Source of the DNA: Streptomyces umbrinus
Lineage (GTDB): Bacteria > Actinomycetota > Actinomycetes > Streptomycetales > Streptomycetaceae
Assembly: GCF_030817415.1 (NCBI RefSeq)
Contig: NZ_JAUSZI010000002.1
Span: 3,534,001-3,598,000, forward strand
DNA: 64,000 nt
Direction: 5' to 3'
A program made the position numbers and the translations under genes. Below are positions 17,316 to 26,794 of the stretch, piece by piece. The notes below the pieces were generated by a model. The model worked only from the letters and a program-made list of their open reading frames with translations. It had not been told where the DNA came from and searched no databases. Numbering within the stretch: the first letter of the stretch is position 1; each line of letters opens with the position of its first letter.

Positions 17316-18673
17316 TTGGCCGCCTCCTCGTCGGTGTCGTCAGCGGCGTCGGTCTCTTGGGCCTCTTCGGCGACGGTCGGCTCGTAGACCAGCACCGCGC
17401 GGTTGTCGGGGCGCAGGCGGGCCTTGGCGACCTCCTGGACCTCCTCGGCGGTGACGTCGAGGACGCGCTGGACGGCCGTCAGGGCGAGCTGCGGGTCGCC
17501 GAACAGCACCGCGTACCGGCACAGTTCGTCGGCGCGGCCCGCGACCGTGCCGAGACGGTCCAGCCACTCGCGCTCCAACTGGGCCTGGGCGCGCTCCATT
17601 TCCTCGGCGGTGGGGCCCTCCTCGGCGAACCGGGCGAGCTCCTCGTCGACAGCGGTCTCGATCACCGGCACCTCGACGTCGCCGGACGTCTTCACGTCGA
17701 GCCACCCCAGGGAGGGCGCTCCCGCGAGACGCAGCAGGCCGAACCCGGCCGCGACGGCGGTGCGGTCGCGGCGTACGAGCCGGTTGTAGAGCCGGGACGA
17801 CTCGCCGCCGCCGAGCACGGTCAGGGCCAGGTCCGCCGCGTCGCACGCGCGCGTGCCGTCCTCCGGCAGCCGGTAGGCGGCCATCAGCGCGCGGGCCGGG
17901 ACCTCCTCCTCGACGACCTCGCGCAGCTGCTCGCCGATGGTCTCGGGAAGCGCGCCGTCGCGCGGGGCGGGCTTGCCGTCGTGGCCCGCGATCGAGCCGA
18001 AGTACTTCTCGACCCAGGCGAGCGTCTGCTCCGGGTCGATGTCTCCGACGATCGACAGAACGGCGTTGTTGGGCGCGTAGTAGGTGCGGAAGAACGCGCG
18101 AGCGTCCTCCAGGGTGGCCGCGTCCAGGTCGGCCATCGACCCGATCGGGGTGTGGTGGTAAGGGTGGCCCTCCGGGTAGGCGAGGGCGGTGAGCTTCTCG
18201 AAAGCGGTGCCATAAGGGACGTTGTCGTAACGCTGCCTGCGCTCGTTCTTGACGACGTCCCGCTGGTTCTCCATGGACTCGTCGTCGAGCGCGGCGAGCA
18301 GCGAGCCCATGCGGTCGGCCTCCAGCCAGAGGGCGAGCTCCAGCTGGTGGGTGGGCATGGTCTCGAAATAGTTCGTACGCTCGAAACTGGTCGTGCCGTT
18401 GAGCGAACCGCCCGCGCCCTGCACCAGTTCGAAGTGGCCGTTGCCCTTCACCTGGCCCGAGCCCTGGAACATCAGGTGCTCGAAGAGGTGGGCAAGTCCG
18501 GTGCGGCCCTTGACCTCGTGGCGCGAACCGACGTCGTACCAGAGGCACACCGCCGCGACCGGGGTCAGGTGGTCCTCGGAGAGCACCACACGCAGGCCGT
18601 TGGCCAGGCGGTGCTCGGTCGCTGTCAGGCCGCCGGAACCGGCCTCAGCTGTGGCCGTGTGACCCATGGGCAT
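17312..18673 (-). CDS. M16-family zinc metallopeptidase, active subunit
   Basis: A 453-residue protease of the M16B type. The inverted zinc motif HLFEH lies at residues 62-66, followed by the distal glutamate in ENQRDVVKNER about 75 residues later, and the second lobe has GGGESSRLYNRLVR. The start at 18673 (MPMGHTATAE) follows GAAGGGACGT; a longer open frame upstream has no ribosome site. It is the first gene of a two-gene operon with the inactive partner at 15927-17315 and is divergent from parC. Related chains in other bacteria process small peptides or leader sequences, but the role here is not known. The C-terminus is acidic (TDAADDTDEEAAK). Confidence 0.92.
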   Translation of the reverse strand: MPMGHTATAEAGSGGLTATEHRLANGLRVVLSEDHLTPVAAVCLWYDVGSRHEVKGRTGLAHLFEHLMFQGSGQVKGNGHFELVQGAGGSLNGTTSFERTNYFETMPTHQLELALWLEADRMGSLLAALDDESMENQRDVVKNERRQRYDNVPYGTAFEKLTALAYPEGHPYHHTPIGSMADLDAATLEDARAFFRTYYAPNNAVLSIVGDIDPEQTLAWVEKYFGSIAGHDGKPAPRDGALPETIGEQLREVVEEEVPARALMAAYRLPEDGTRACDAADLALTVLGGGESSRLYNRLVRRDRTAVAAGFGLLRLAGAPSLGWLDVKTSGDVEVPVIETAVDEELARFAEEGPTAEEMERAQAQLEREWLDRLGTVAGRADELCRYAVLFGDPQLALTAVQRVLDVTAEEVQEVAKARLRPDNRAVLVYEPTVAEEAQETDAADDTDEEAAK

Positions 18674-19046
18674 GTACGTCCCTTCGATCGCGGAAAACTG
18701 CTGAATTCCTGCTAGTCGTGCCACTGTATGCAAGCGCGCGGACAGCTGGCGAAGTTCCCGCGGCGCGTACGCCGAGAGCGAGCACGCGGGCGGCACCGGG
18801 AGCCCGTACGCTCGTGCGGCCGCACGGCCTCCGAAGCCCTGTGCGGGCAGGCGGGTTCACTGCTTCCGAGGCCTGTGGAAAAGGCCGAGAAGGCGGCCCG
18901 CCACGCCTGTTGGGGCAGCCGGAGACACGGCTCAGGAGGCCAGTACGGACGGGTCGTGGTCCACGTTGTCAGTGGGCCGGTCCACAATGGAGCCCGTCAG
19001 AACCCGTTCATGCCCCGGCAGAGACTGTGAAGGAGTCGCAGCAGCG
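18674..19046. other. Divergent intergenic region, M16 operon / parC
   Basis: These 373 bp carry the promoters of both units. The parC frame remains open upstream to 18966 but lacks conservation before 19047. I see no palindrome or convincing promoter hexamers. Confidence 0.45.
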
Positions 19047-21497
19047 ATGGCCCGCCGCAGCACGAAGACCCCGCCGCCAGACGACTTCGAGGAGCGCATC
19101 CTCGACATCGACGTCGTCGACGAGATGCAGGGCTCCTTCCTCGAGTACGCGTACTCGGTCATCTACTCCCGAGCCCTGCCGGACGCCCGCGACGGCCTCA
19201 AGCCGGTGCATCGCCGCATCGTCTACCAGATGAACGAGATGGGCCTGCGTCCCGACCGCGGCTATGTGAAGTGCGCCCGCGTCGTCGGCGAGGTCATGGG
19301 TAAGCTCCACCCCCACGGCGACGCGTCGATCTACGACGCCCTGGTCCGCCTGGCCCAGCCCTTCTCCATGCGCCTGCCCCTGGTCGACGGCCACGGCAAC
19401 TTCGGTTCGCTGGGCAACGACGACCCGCCGGCCGCCATGCGGTACACCGAGGCGCGGATGGCCGACGCGACGTCCCTGATGACGGAGTCGATCGACGAGA
19501 ACACGGTCGACTTCTCCCCGAACTACGACGGCCAGGAGCAGGAGCCGTCGGTCCTCCCGGCCGCCTACCCGAACCTCCTGGTCAACGGCTCGTCGGGCAT
19601 CGCGGTCGGCATGGCGACGAACATGGCGCCGCACAACCTCGGCGAGGTCATCGCCGCCGCCCGGCACCTGATCCGCCACCCCGGCGCCGATCTCGAGACG
19701 CTCATGAAGCACGTCCCGGGGCCCGACCTGCCCACGGGCGGCCGCATCGTGGGCCTCACCGGCATCAGGGACGCGTACGAGACGGGCCGCGGCACCTTCA
19801 AGATCCGCGCGACGGTGTCCGTGGAGAACGTGACGGCGCGCCGCAAGGGCATCGTCGTCACCGAGCTGCCGTTCACGGTCGGCCCGGAGAAGGTGATCGC
19901 CAAGATCAAGGACCTGGTCGGCTCGAAGAAGCTGCAGGGCATCGCGGACGTCAAGGACCTCACCGACCGTGCGCACGGCCTGCGCCTGGTCATCGAGGTC
20001 AAGAACGGCTTCGTGCCGGAGGCCGTCCTGGAGCAGCTCTACAAGCTGACTCCGATGGAGGAGTCCTTCGGCATCAACAACGTGGCGCTGGTGGACGGCC
20101 AGCCGCTCACGCTGGGCCTCAAGGAACTCCTGGAGGTGTACCTCGACCACCGCTTCGAGGTCGTGCGCCGCCGCAGCGAGTTCCGCCGCACCAAGAAGCG
20201 CGACCGGCTGCACCTGGTCGAGGGCCTGCTGGTGGCCCTGATCGACATCGACGAGGTCATCCGCCTCATCCGCTCCAGTGAGAACTCCGCGCAGGCCAAG
20301 CAGCGCCTGATCGAGCACTTCTCGCTGAGCGACGTCCAGACGCAGTACATCCTGGACACGCCGCTGCGCCGGCTCACCAAGTTCGACCGCATCGAGCTGG
20401 AGACCGAGCGCGACCGGCTCAACGGCGAGATCGACGAGCTGACCGGCATCCTGGAGTCGGACTCCGAGCTGCGCAAGCTGGTGTCGTCCGAACTGGCCGC
20501 GGTGGCCAAGAAGTTCGGCACCGAGCGGCGTACGGTCCTGCTGGAGTCCGCCGGTTCCGCCGCCGCGACCGTGCCGCTCCAGGTGGCCGACGACCCGTGC
20601 CGGGTGCTCCTGTCGTCGACGAAGCTCCTCGCGCGTACGGCCAACGGTGACCCCTTCGGGGAGAGCGACGGCAAGCGCGCCAAGCACGACCTGATCCTCT
20701 CCGCCGTCCCTGCGACGGCACAGGGCGAGATCGGCGCGGTCACGTCCGCCGGCCGACTGCTGCGGATCAACGTCATCGACCTCCCGCAGCTGCCCGACAC
20801 CACGGCGGCGCCCAACCTCTCGGGAGGCGCGCCGATCTCGGAGTTCCTGACCCTGGAGGGCGACGAGGACATCGTCTGTCTGACGACGCTCGACGAGTCG
20901 TCGCCGGGGCTCGCCCTCGGCACGCAGCAGGGTGTCGTCAAGCGTGTGGTGCCCGACTATCCCTCCAACAAGGAGGAGCTGGAGGTCATCACGCTCAAGG
21001 ACGGTGACCGGATCGTCGGCGCGGCCGAGCTGCGCACCGGCGAGGAGGACCTGGTCTTCATCACCGACGACGCCCAGTTGCTGCGCTACCAGGCCTCCCA
21101 GGTCCGCCCCCAGGGCCGGCCCGCGGGCGGTATGACGGGCATCAAGCTCACGGACAACACCAAGGTGATCTCGTTCACGGCGGTGGACCCGGCCGTGGAC
21201 GCGGTGGTGTTCACGGTGGCGGGCTCGCGCGGCACGCTGGACGACTCGGTCCAGACGACGGCCAAGCTGACGCCCTTCGACCAGTACCCGCGCAAGGGCC
21301 GCGCCACGGGTGGCGTGCGCTGCCAGCGGTTCCTGAAGGGCGAGGACTGCCTGAGCCTCGCCTGGGCAGGTCCCGCGCCGGCCCGGGCCGCTCAGAAGGA
21401 CGGGACGCCCGCGGAGTTGCCCGAGATGGACCCGCGACGGGACGGCTCGGGCGTCTCACTGGCGAAGACGGTCTCGGTGGTGGCGGGCCCGGTCTAG
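19047..21497 (+). CDS. parC: DNA topoisomerase IV subunit A (ParC)
   Basis: The breakage-reunion subunit of topoisomerase IV, which decatenates daughter chromosomes with ParE. The 816-residue product shows the GyrA/ParC active site: [19 protein letters not shown], then [22 protein letters not shown], and AMRYTEARM with catalytic Tyr133. A C-terminal beta-pinwheel region follows with degenerate blades, and no clear GyrA box (QRRGGKG) is seen, which supports ParC over GyrA. The ATG at 19047 follows GAAGGAG. The partner gene parE lies about 16 kb away on the opposite strand, the usual actinobacterial split. Its TAG stop shares the tetranucleotide CTAG with the stop of the convergent GTPase gene. 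Confidence 0.93.
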   Translation: MARRSTKTPPPDDFEERILDIDVVDEMQGSFLEYAYSVIYSRALPDARDGLKPVHRRIVYQMNEMGLRPDRGYVKCARVVGEVMGKLHPHGDASIYDALVRLAQPFSMRLPLVDGHGNFGSLGNDDPPAAMRYTEARMADATSLMTESIDENTVDFSPNYDGQEQEPSVLPAAYPNLLVNGSSGIAVGMATNMAPHNLGEVIAAARHLIRHPGADLETLMKHVPGPDLPTGGRIVGLTGIRDAYETGRGTFKIRATVSVENVTARRKGIVVTELPFTVGPEKVIAKIKDLVGSKKLQGIADVKDLTDRAHGLRLVIEVKNGFVPEAVLEQLYKLTPMEESFGINNVALVDGQPLTLGLKELLEVYLDHRFEVVRRRSEFRRTKKRDRLHLVEGLLVALIDIDEVIRLIRSSENSAQAKQRLIEHFSLSDVQTQYILDTPLRRLTKFDRIELETERDRLNGEIDELTGILESDSELRKLVSSELAAVAKKFGTERRTVLLESAGSAAATVPLQVADDPCRVLLSSTKLLARTANGDPFGESDGKRAKHDLILSAVPATAQGEIGAVTSAGRLLRINVIDLPQLPDTTAAPNLSGGAPISEFLTLEGDEDIVCLTTLDESSPGLALGTQQGVVKRVVPDYPSNKEELEVITLKDGDRIVGAAELRTGEEDLVFITDDAQLLRYQASQVRPQGRPAGGMTGIKLTDNTKVISFTAVDPAVDAVVFTVAGSRGTLDDSVQTTAKLTPFDQYPRKGRATGGVRCQRFLKGEDCLSLAWAGPAPARAAQKDGTPAELPEMDPRRDGSGVSLAKTVSVVAGPV

Positions 21498-22690
21498 AGG
21501 TCGTAGGCAGCCGGCAGGTCGGCGCCGCCCTGGGCCCGACCGTCCGGGTCCTGCGCCGCCTCCGGCTCCACCTCCTGCTCCCCGTCCCGCTCCTGTACGT
21601 AGCGGAGGACGCCCCACATGCTGTGCTCGTCGGCGTGTGGGGCGTCCTCTTTGCACGCCTCCAGCTCCTTGCCGAGGGCGAGGGCGTCGATGCCCGAGCC
21701 GATGAGGACGAGCTGGCTGAGCCGCTCGCCCGGGGCCCAGGGCTCCGGGTAGAAGCGCAGAAAACGGCCGACGGCGTGCACGGCGTACCGGTTACGGGGG
21801 TCGGCGGCACCGAAGTCGACGTACCCCTTGATGCGGTAGAGCCCCTCGGGCCTGCTGTCGAGGAAGTCCATCAACCGCGGGGGGCTGAGGGGCACTTCGG
21901 AGGTGAAGGAGACGGACTCGTAGGTGGAGTGCAGATGGCCGTGACGGCCGTGCGGGTCGAGATGACCGTGGGGGCCGTTGGACTGAGGAGATCCATCCTG
22001 CTCGCCCTCGCCCTCGCCGTCGCTCTCGACCTCCTCGTGCCGGTGCAGGTCGTCGAAGGAGAGCTGCCCGATGCGCTCCTGCGTGGGCCTGCGGTCGAAG
22101 AGGAACTCGGGGTCGATCCGCCCGTACGAGGCGGACACGACGGCGGCGGCGCGGTCGGTGAGGGACCGGACGAGGCTCATCACACGGTCGGGATCCGTCG
22201 CGCGGTCCGCCTTGTTGACGACGACCAGGTCGGCGATGGCGAGGTGCCGGTCGATCTCGGGATGCTTCTGGCGGGCCGCGTCGAACTCCGCGGCGTCGAC
22301 GACCTCCACGAGTCCGCCGTAGACGATGCGCGGATTCTCACTGGCCAGGAGCATCTTGACCAGCTCCTGGGGCTCGGCCAGCCCGCTCGCCTCGATGACG
22401 ATGACGTCGATACGGGCGGAGGGTCGAGTGAGCCGGTCCAGGAAGACGTCGAGCTCACTGGCGTCCACGGCGCAGCACAGACACCCGTTGCCCAGGGAGA
22501 CGGTGGAGTCGCCGAGCGCCCCGGCCACGGCCATCGCATCGATCTCGATGGCACCGAAATCATTGACGATCGCCCCGATACGACTGCCTCCGCTGCGGTG
22601 CAGGAGATGGTTGAGCAGGGTGGTCTTGCCGGTTCCCAGGAAGCCGGCGAGGACGATGACCGGGATCTGCTGGGGGCTCGCCTGACTCAA
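21494..22690 (-). CDS. COG0523 (CobW/ZNG1-type) metal-handling GTPase
   Basis: A 398-residue P-loop GTPase of the family that delivers zinc or cobalt to target enzymes. It shows Walker A GFLGTGKTTLLN at about residues 14-25, the hallmark GNGCLCC metal motif (CxCC), EASGLAEP and VVNKAD. A histidine-rich linker (GPHGHLDPHGRHGHLHS) lies before the CobW C-terminal domain, which begins near SRPEGLYRIKGYVDFG. The linker suggests Zn or Ni/Co buffering. No Zur or metal-sensor site was identified upstream. It is convergent with parC, sharing a CTAG that supplies a TAG stop to both. The ATG at 22690 is taken as start. Confidence 0.9.
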   Translation of the reverse strand: MSQASPQQIPVIVLAGFLGTGKTTLLNHLLHRSGGSRIGAIVNDFGAIEIDAMAVAGALGDSTVSLGNGCLCCAVDASELDVFLDRLTRPSARIDVIVIEASGLAEPQELVKMLLASENPRIVYGGLVEVVDAAEFDAARQKHPEIDRHLAIADLVVVNKADRATDPDRVMSLVRSLTDRAAAVVSASYGRIDPEFLFDRRPTQERIGQLSFDDLHRHEEVESDGEGEGEQDGSPQSNGPHGHLDPHGRHGHLHSTYESVSFTSEVPLSPPRLMDFLDSRPEGLYRIKGYVDFGAADPRNRYAVHAVGRFLRFYPEPWAPGERLSQLVLIGSGIDALALGKELEACKEDAPHADEHSMWGVLRYVQERDGEQEVEPEAAQDPDGRAQGGADLPAAYDL

Positions 22691-23010
22691 CGCGCGACCT
22701 CTCTCACCAATGCGTGCACCGGCTCACGGACCGGCTCTCACGACGGGAAACGAATGCCGAACCAGGATACGAGCCGGTGGAAAGCCCCCGAAGTGAACGA
22801 TTGTTAGCGGCGCTCGCGGGGCACACGTCTGGCATGGCGCCGAGTTGCGCGACCCGCGCTTCCTTCCGTGCGCCTCCTCTCCGCCTCCCTGCCGATCAGA
22901 GCCGCTCGGCACCCTGGGAGACGGCAAGCGCGCCGCCCACCGCTCGCCGGTCCGCCCCCTGGCGACCCACACCGACGACCGGCGGACGGTCGCCTGATTC
23001 GGGGGTTGAC
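22691..23010. other. Intergenic region upstream of the DUF6082 gene
   Basis: These 320 bp lie between two divergent starts. The DUF6082 frame stays open through it, but the translation there is Arg/Pro-rich and unlike the conserved protein. Nothing else is recognisable. Confidence 0.4.
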
Positions 23011-23553
23011 ATGGTCACACAATCTGGGAAGCAAAAGCTGAGCTCCGCGGTCACAGCGGGGCTCGCCTTTGCAGCGGGGGCACTCGTAGCGCTGGCCGCC
23101 CAAGAACGCCGGTACGAGGAACTGCGCCTGCGGGTCGCGGAAGTCGAGCGGAGTGACAGGCAGGCCATGCTGACCGAGCAGCAGCGTCTGCAGTTCTATC
23201 TGCTGAGCCGGGCGATGGAGGATCCCGATCTTGCCGCCGTCTACAGCAACGTCCAGGTGGACTCACCCACGCAGCGACGCCAGTACCTCTTCGCCAACGC
23301 GCTGTACACCAATGCCCTGCTTGCCTACCGCGTCGGTGTCGTCAACTGGGAGGAGCTGCACGGTCACCTTCGCATGATCTGCCTCAACCCTATTTTTCGA
23401 GACTACTGGGAGGCGCACCGACCGCATCGGGCCAGCCTCGAGGACAACTCCGAGGAGGCCAGGGTCGGCCGAATGGTGGACGTCCTGATCCGCGATTTGG
23501 ACGAGGCGGATACCGAGGAGTGGTGGGTGGTGGGCGAACCACCGCTGGAATAG
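23011..23553 (+). CDS. DUF6082 family membrane-anchored protein
   Basis: A 180-residue protein of unknown function found widely in Streptomyces. Residues 8-28 (KLSSAVTAGLAFAAGALVALAA) form a probable N-terminal membrane helix, followed by a short coiled-coil-like helix (ERRYEELRLRVAEVERSDRQAML) and the conserved domain with LSRAMEDPDLAAVY, RRQYLFANALYTNALLAYRVG and NPIFRDYWEAHRPHRASL. The C-terminus is acidic. The ATG at 23011 has only a weak GGGGG upstream. Such proteins are often near small DUF397-type or helix-turn-helix genes; here a small unknown gene follows on the same strand after about 150 bp. Function cannot be assigned. Confidence 0.78.
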   Translation: MVTQSGKQKLSSAVTAGLAFAAGALVALAAQERRYEELRLRVAEVERSDRQAMLTEQQRLQFYLLSRAMEDPDLAAVYSNVQVDSPTQRRQYLFANALYTNALLAYRVGVVNWEELHGHLRMICLNPIFRDYWEAHRPHRASLEDNSEEARVGRMVDVLIRDLDEADTEEWWVVGEPPLE

Positions 23554-23703
23554 GGAGAGTTGACGCGCCATCAACGCAGGCGTGCCGGGTTGATCACTCG
23601 TCAACCCAGACATGCCAATCGGACCCCTCCGCCAAGATCGACTCAATCCTCGTTGTACGATCCCCGCCCGAATCAACTATCACTCCAGAGGACAGGGATC
23701 CCT

Positions 23704-23940
23704 TTGAAGATCGTGCGCCGCATCGGTGCGTCCCCACGCGAACGAGGCAGTTTGTCCGGTGACTCATGTCCGGACATTTTTGAACTCAGCGACGGGAACT
23801 TCGCAGTCATCGGGACAGAGGCCACCGCGGCGCTCGACCAAGAACTCCCCCCTGACGCAGCACGCGCGGACTATGAACGCATCGTCATCGTCAGCAGAGA
23901 GACGCTGGTCCGCGCCAAGGCAGACATCCCCGACGCGTAA
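23704..23940 (+). CDS. Small conserved hypothetical protein (78 aa)
   Basis: I do not recognise a function. The frame gives a short acidic protein with DSCPDIFELSDGNFAVIGTEAT in the middle and DYERIVIVSRETLVRAKADIPDA at the end; I recall similar short proteins in other Streptomyces. The likely start is TTG at 23704, because the family-like sequence begins there (KIVRRIGASPRERG) and GAGGACAGGGA lies upstream. The frame is open further upstream with non-conserved sequence. There is no membrane segment. It follows the DUF6082 gene by 150 bp on the same strand. Confidence 0.65.
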   Translation: MKIVRRIGASPRERGSLSGDSCPDIFELSDGNFAVIGTEATAALDQELPPDAARADYERIVIVSRETLVRAKADIPDA

Positions 23941-24217
23941 CGCGACCGCAGGGCTGCCGTAAGGACGATCCCGTCAACTGTTGAGGCCCATCCGGTCACC
24001 CCGTTGAGGTTCGCCTCCGGGAGACGGTGCCCTTCCAGCCCGCCCCACACACCCATCACGCCCCGCGCACCACTCCGTCACGACAGGGGCCTACCGAGAA
24101 GGTCGGCGCATACCTCGCCGACCGCTCGATCCAAACTTCCCGAGGTCCGGCATCCGAACGGTGCCGGACCTCGCGCGTACGCGTCGCATGCCGTGCCCTA
24201 CGTCGGATGCGTGACTC

Positions 24218-25384
24218 TCAGGCCACCGCAGGTACCGCAACCGGCGGAACCGGCCCCACATACCGCGCCGCAGGCCGGATGATCTTCGGGTCTTCCGCCT
24301 GCTCCAGGATGTTGGCGCTCCAGCCGACGACGCGGGCCGCGGCGAACGTAGGCGTGAACATCTCGCGTGGCAGGCCGCAGAGTTCCATGACGACGCCGGC
24401 GTAGAACTCCACGTTCGTGTGGAGTTCCCGGCCGGGCTTGAGCTCCGCGAGGATCGCTTCCACCTGGCGTTCGACCTCGACCGCGAAGTCGGCCAACGGG
24501 CCGCCGAATTGCTGGGCGATGCCGCGGAGCATGCGCGAGCGGGGGTCCTCGGTGCGGTAGACGGGGTGGCCGAAGCCCATGATGCGGTCGCCGGCGAGGA
24601 CTCGTTCGCGGATCCAGGGGTCGATGCGGTCGGGAGTCCCGATCGCGTCGAGGGTGTCCAGGGCCCGGCTCGGGGCGCCCCCGTGAAGCGGACCGGAGAG
24701 GGCTCCCACCGCGCCGACGAGACAGGCCACCACGTCCGCCCCCGTCGACGTGATCACCCGAGCCGTGAATGTTGATGCATTGAATCCATGATCAATGGTC
24801 GAGATCAGGTACTGCTCGACCGCCCGCGCCCGCCCCGGATCCGGTTCCGAACCCGTCAGCATGTAGAGGTAGTTCGCGGCGTAGGGCAGATCGTCACGCG
24901 GCTCGATCGGTTCGAGGCCCTGCCCGAGCCGGTGGAGTGCCGTCAGCAACGTCGGCACGGCCGCGGACGCGGCGAGCGCGTCCGCTCGTCGCTGCTCGGC
25001 GTCAATGTCGTACACCGGCCGGAACCCCCGCACCGCGCCGAGCAGCGACAACGCGGTCCGCATCCCGGCAAGCGCCCCCGACCTCCCACTGGCCGCCGCG
25101 ATCGCGGGCAGTACGGCCCGCACTTCCACCGGCAGCCGCCGCAGTTCCGCCGTCCGCGCGGCAAAGGCGGAACGCTGTGCCGCGTCCGGCAGTTCACCGT
25201 GTACCAGCAGATGCCACACGTCCTCGAAACCACGGGTCCGTGCGAGCTCGACGGCCGAGTACTGGCGGTAGTGGTAGAACCCCTCGACCCCCCTGACGTC
25301 ACCCAGCACGGTGTCGGTGACGACGACGCCCGCGAGTCCTCGCGGTATGTCGACAGAGGCGGTCGCGGCCCGGTTGATCGGCAT
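24218..25384 (-). CDS. Citrate synthase-like protein
   Basis: A 388-residue member of the citrate/2-methylcitrate synthase family, which condenses acetyl-CoA or propionyl-CoA with oxaloacetate. The two catalytic histidine regions are present (SGPLHGGAPSRALD; RIMGFGHPVYRTEDPRSRML). The third catalytic position, normally Asp in NVDFYSG, is Glu here (NVEFYAG, codon at 24407-24409). The N-terminal segment GLAGVVVTDTVLGDVRGVEGFYHYRQYSAVELA is typical of short bacterial enzymes. It is divergent from a second citrate-synthase-like gene with an HTH domain across a 98-bp AT-rich spacer. Whether it is a true citrate synthase, a methylcitrate synthase or a partner chain is open. Confidence 0.88.
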   Translation of the reverse strand: MPINRAATASVDIPRGLAGVVVTDTVLGDVRGVEGFYHYRQYSAVELARTRGFEDVWHLLVHGELPDAAQRSAFAARTAELRRLPVEVRAVLPAIAAASGRSGALAGMRTALSLLGAVRGFRPVYDIDAEQRRADALAASAAVPTLLTALHRLGQGLEPIEPRDDLPYAANYLYMLTGSEPDPGRARAVEQYLISTIDHGFNASTFTARVITSTGADVVACLVGAVGALSGPLHGGAPSRALDTLDAIGTPDRIDPWIRERVLAGDRIMGFGHPVYRTEDPRSRMLRGIAQQFGGPLADFAVEVERQVEAILAELKPGRELHTNVEFYAGVVMELCGLPREMFTPTFAAARVVGWSANILEQAEDPKIIRPAARYVGPVPPVAVPAVA

Positions 25385-25418
25385 GTTTCCTCCCTGGACT
25401 TGATTTGACTGTCCATGC

Positions 25419-25456
25419 TTGACTCAATTCCTGTCAATATTGATTGAATCAATATT
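25419..25456. promoter_or_regulatory. Palindromic operator candidate between divergent citrate-synthase-like genes
   Basis: At 25436-25456 there is a perfect inverted repeat with 10-bp arms (AATATTGATT and AATCAATATT) around one central G. The smaller TTGACTCAA lies at 25419-25427. Both use the TTGA/TCAA half-site. The block is strikingly AT-rich for this genome and sits in a 98-bp spacer, 26 bp from one start and 51 bp from the other. An obvious candidate binder is the HTH domain of the gene at 25483, which is inference. Confidence 0.75.
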
Positions 25457-25482
25457 CAGACTGCACAGATACGGTGATACTC

Positions 25483-26742
25483 ATGACGGATCAAGAACTG
25501 GCTCTCGCGCACGAAGCGCGGCGGATCAGCACCAAGGAAGCCGCCGAACTGCTCGGAGTGAAGCCCGAGACGGTCTACGCGTATGTGAGCCGCGGCCAGC
25601 TCAGCAGCCGCCGCAGCACGGGCGGTCGGGGCAGCACCTTCGACGCCAAGGAGGTGGAGGCGCTCGCACGTCGCAGCAGGCGCGAACCGGCCGAGGGTTC
25701 ACCGGCCGCCGGCACGCTCTCCGTACGCACCCGGATCACCTTGATCGACAAGGACCGGTACTACTTCCGAGGGGTAGACGCGACCGAACTGGCCGCGCGC
25801 CACTCCTACGAAGAGGTCGCCGAGTGGCTGTGGACGGGCGTCCTGCGCCCGGGCGCCACATTCACGGCACCGGAGGCGTCCGTCGCCGTCGCCCGCCGCG
25901 CCATCGACGCACTGCCCGAGCACACCGGCCCGACCGACCGGCTCCGCGTCGCGGCCATCGCCGCGGCGACCGCCGACCCGCTGCGCTTCGACCTCTCCGA
26001 ACAGACCGTGCTCGGCACGGCCCGCACGCTGATCCCCACGCTCGTCGCCGCCCTGCCCCCCAAGAGTCACGACCATCGGGACGCCGGCTCGCTCGCGCAC
26101 CGCCTGTGGGCCAGGCTCAGCGGCCGCGAACCCGATGAGGCGTCTCTGCGCGCCCTGGACACCGCACTCGCGCTGCTCGTCGACCACGACCTGGCCGCCT
26201 CGACGCTGGCCGTCCGGGTCGCCGCCTCGGCCCGCGCCCACGCGTACGCCGCTGTCTCGGCGGGCCTCGGCGTCCTCGAAGGCCCGTTGCACGGAGCGGC
26301 CAGCGGCCTGGCGCACCGGATGCTGCTCGACGTCCTGGACCGGGGCACGGCGGCCCCGGTGGTCGCGGACGAGCTCCGGGCCGGGCGCCGTGTCCCCGGG
26401 CTGGGTCACCGCATCTACCCCGGCGAGGACCCACGTGCGCGCGTGCTGTTCGGCCTCCTGGAGGACGTTCCCCGCGCCGCCCCCGCCTTGGCCGCGGCCC
26501 GCGACGTCGTGGACACCACGGCCCGCCACGTGCCCCTGCACGCCAACGTCGACCTGGCCCTCGCCGTCCTCACTGCCTCGTCCGGCATGCACGCCTCGGC
26601 GGGCGAGACGATCTTCGCCGTGGCCCGCACTGCCGGCTGGATCGCCCATGTGCTGGAGGAGTACGACGAGGCCCCGCTGCGCATGCGCCCGAGCGGACAC
26701 TACGTAGGCCCACGGCCCCCTCAGCCACTTCCGGAGCAGTGA
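25483..26742 (+). CDS. Citrate synthase-like protein with N-terminal helix-turn-helix domain
   Basis: A 419-residue fusion. Residues about 12-60 form a MerR/excisionase-type HTH (RISTKEAAELLGVKPETVYAYVSRGQLSSRR, then GGRGSTFDAKEVEALARRS). From about residue 75 it is a citrate synthase (TRITLIDKDRYYFRGVDATELAARHSYEEVAEWLW) with both catalytic His regions (EGPLHGAASG; RVPGLGHRIYPGEDPRARVL) and the expected Asp in HANVDLALAVL. The ATG at 25483 gives the complete HTH; an in-frame start at 25444 would lie in the operator palindrome. A DNA-binding head on a central-metabolism enzyme suggests a metabolite-responsive regulator, perhaps controlling its divergent neighbour. Catalysis is plausible but untested. 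Confidence 0.88.
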   Translation: MTDQELALAHEARRISTKEAAELLGVKPETVYAYVSRGQLSSRRSTGGRGSTFDAKEVEALARRSRREPAEGSPAAGTLSVRTRITLIDKDRYYFRGVDATELAARHSYEEVAEWLWTGVLRPGATFTAPEASVAVARRAIDALPEHTGPTDRLRVAAIAAATADPLRFDLSEQTVLGTARTLIPTLVAALPPKSHDHRDAGSLAHRLWARLSGREPDEASLRALDTALALLVDHDLAASTLAVRVAASARAHAYAAVSAGLGVLEGPLHGAASGLAHRMLLDVLDRGTAAPVVADELRAGRRVPGLGHRIYPGEDPRARVLFGLLEDVPRAAPALAAARDVVDTTARHVPLHANVDLALAVLTASSGMHASAGETIFAVARTAGWIAHVLEEYDEAPLRMRPSGHYVGPRPPQPLPEQ

Positions 26743-26775
26743 CACCACCCGCCCCGGGAGTCGCCTCCAGCCAAG

Positions 26776-26794
26776 TCAGGTTAGGCTCACCTCT
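26776..26794 (+). promoter_or_regulatory. Iron box (DmdR1/IdeR-type) and -10 of the sucrase/ferredoxin-like gene
   Basis: This 19-bp site matches the iron-box consensus TTAGGTTAGGCTAACCTAA at 15 of 19 positions, with the core AGGTTAGGCT intact. It ends at the base before the GTG start at 26795. TAGGCT at 26782-26787 has the TAnnnT form of a -10 box and lies seven bases before the GTG, so the mRNA is probably leaderless and the repressor would cover the -10 region. Confidence 0.8.
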
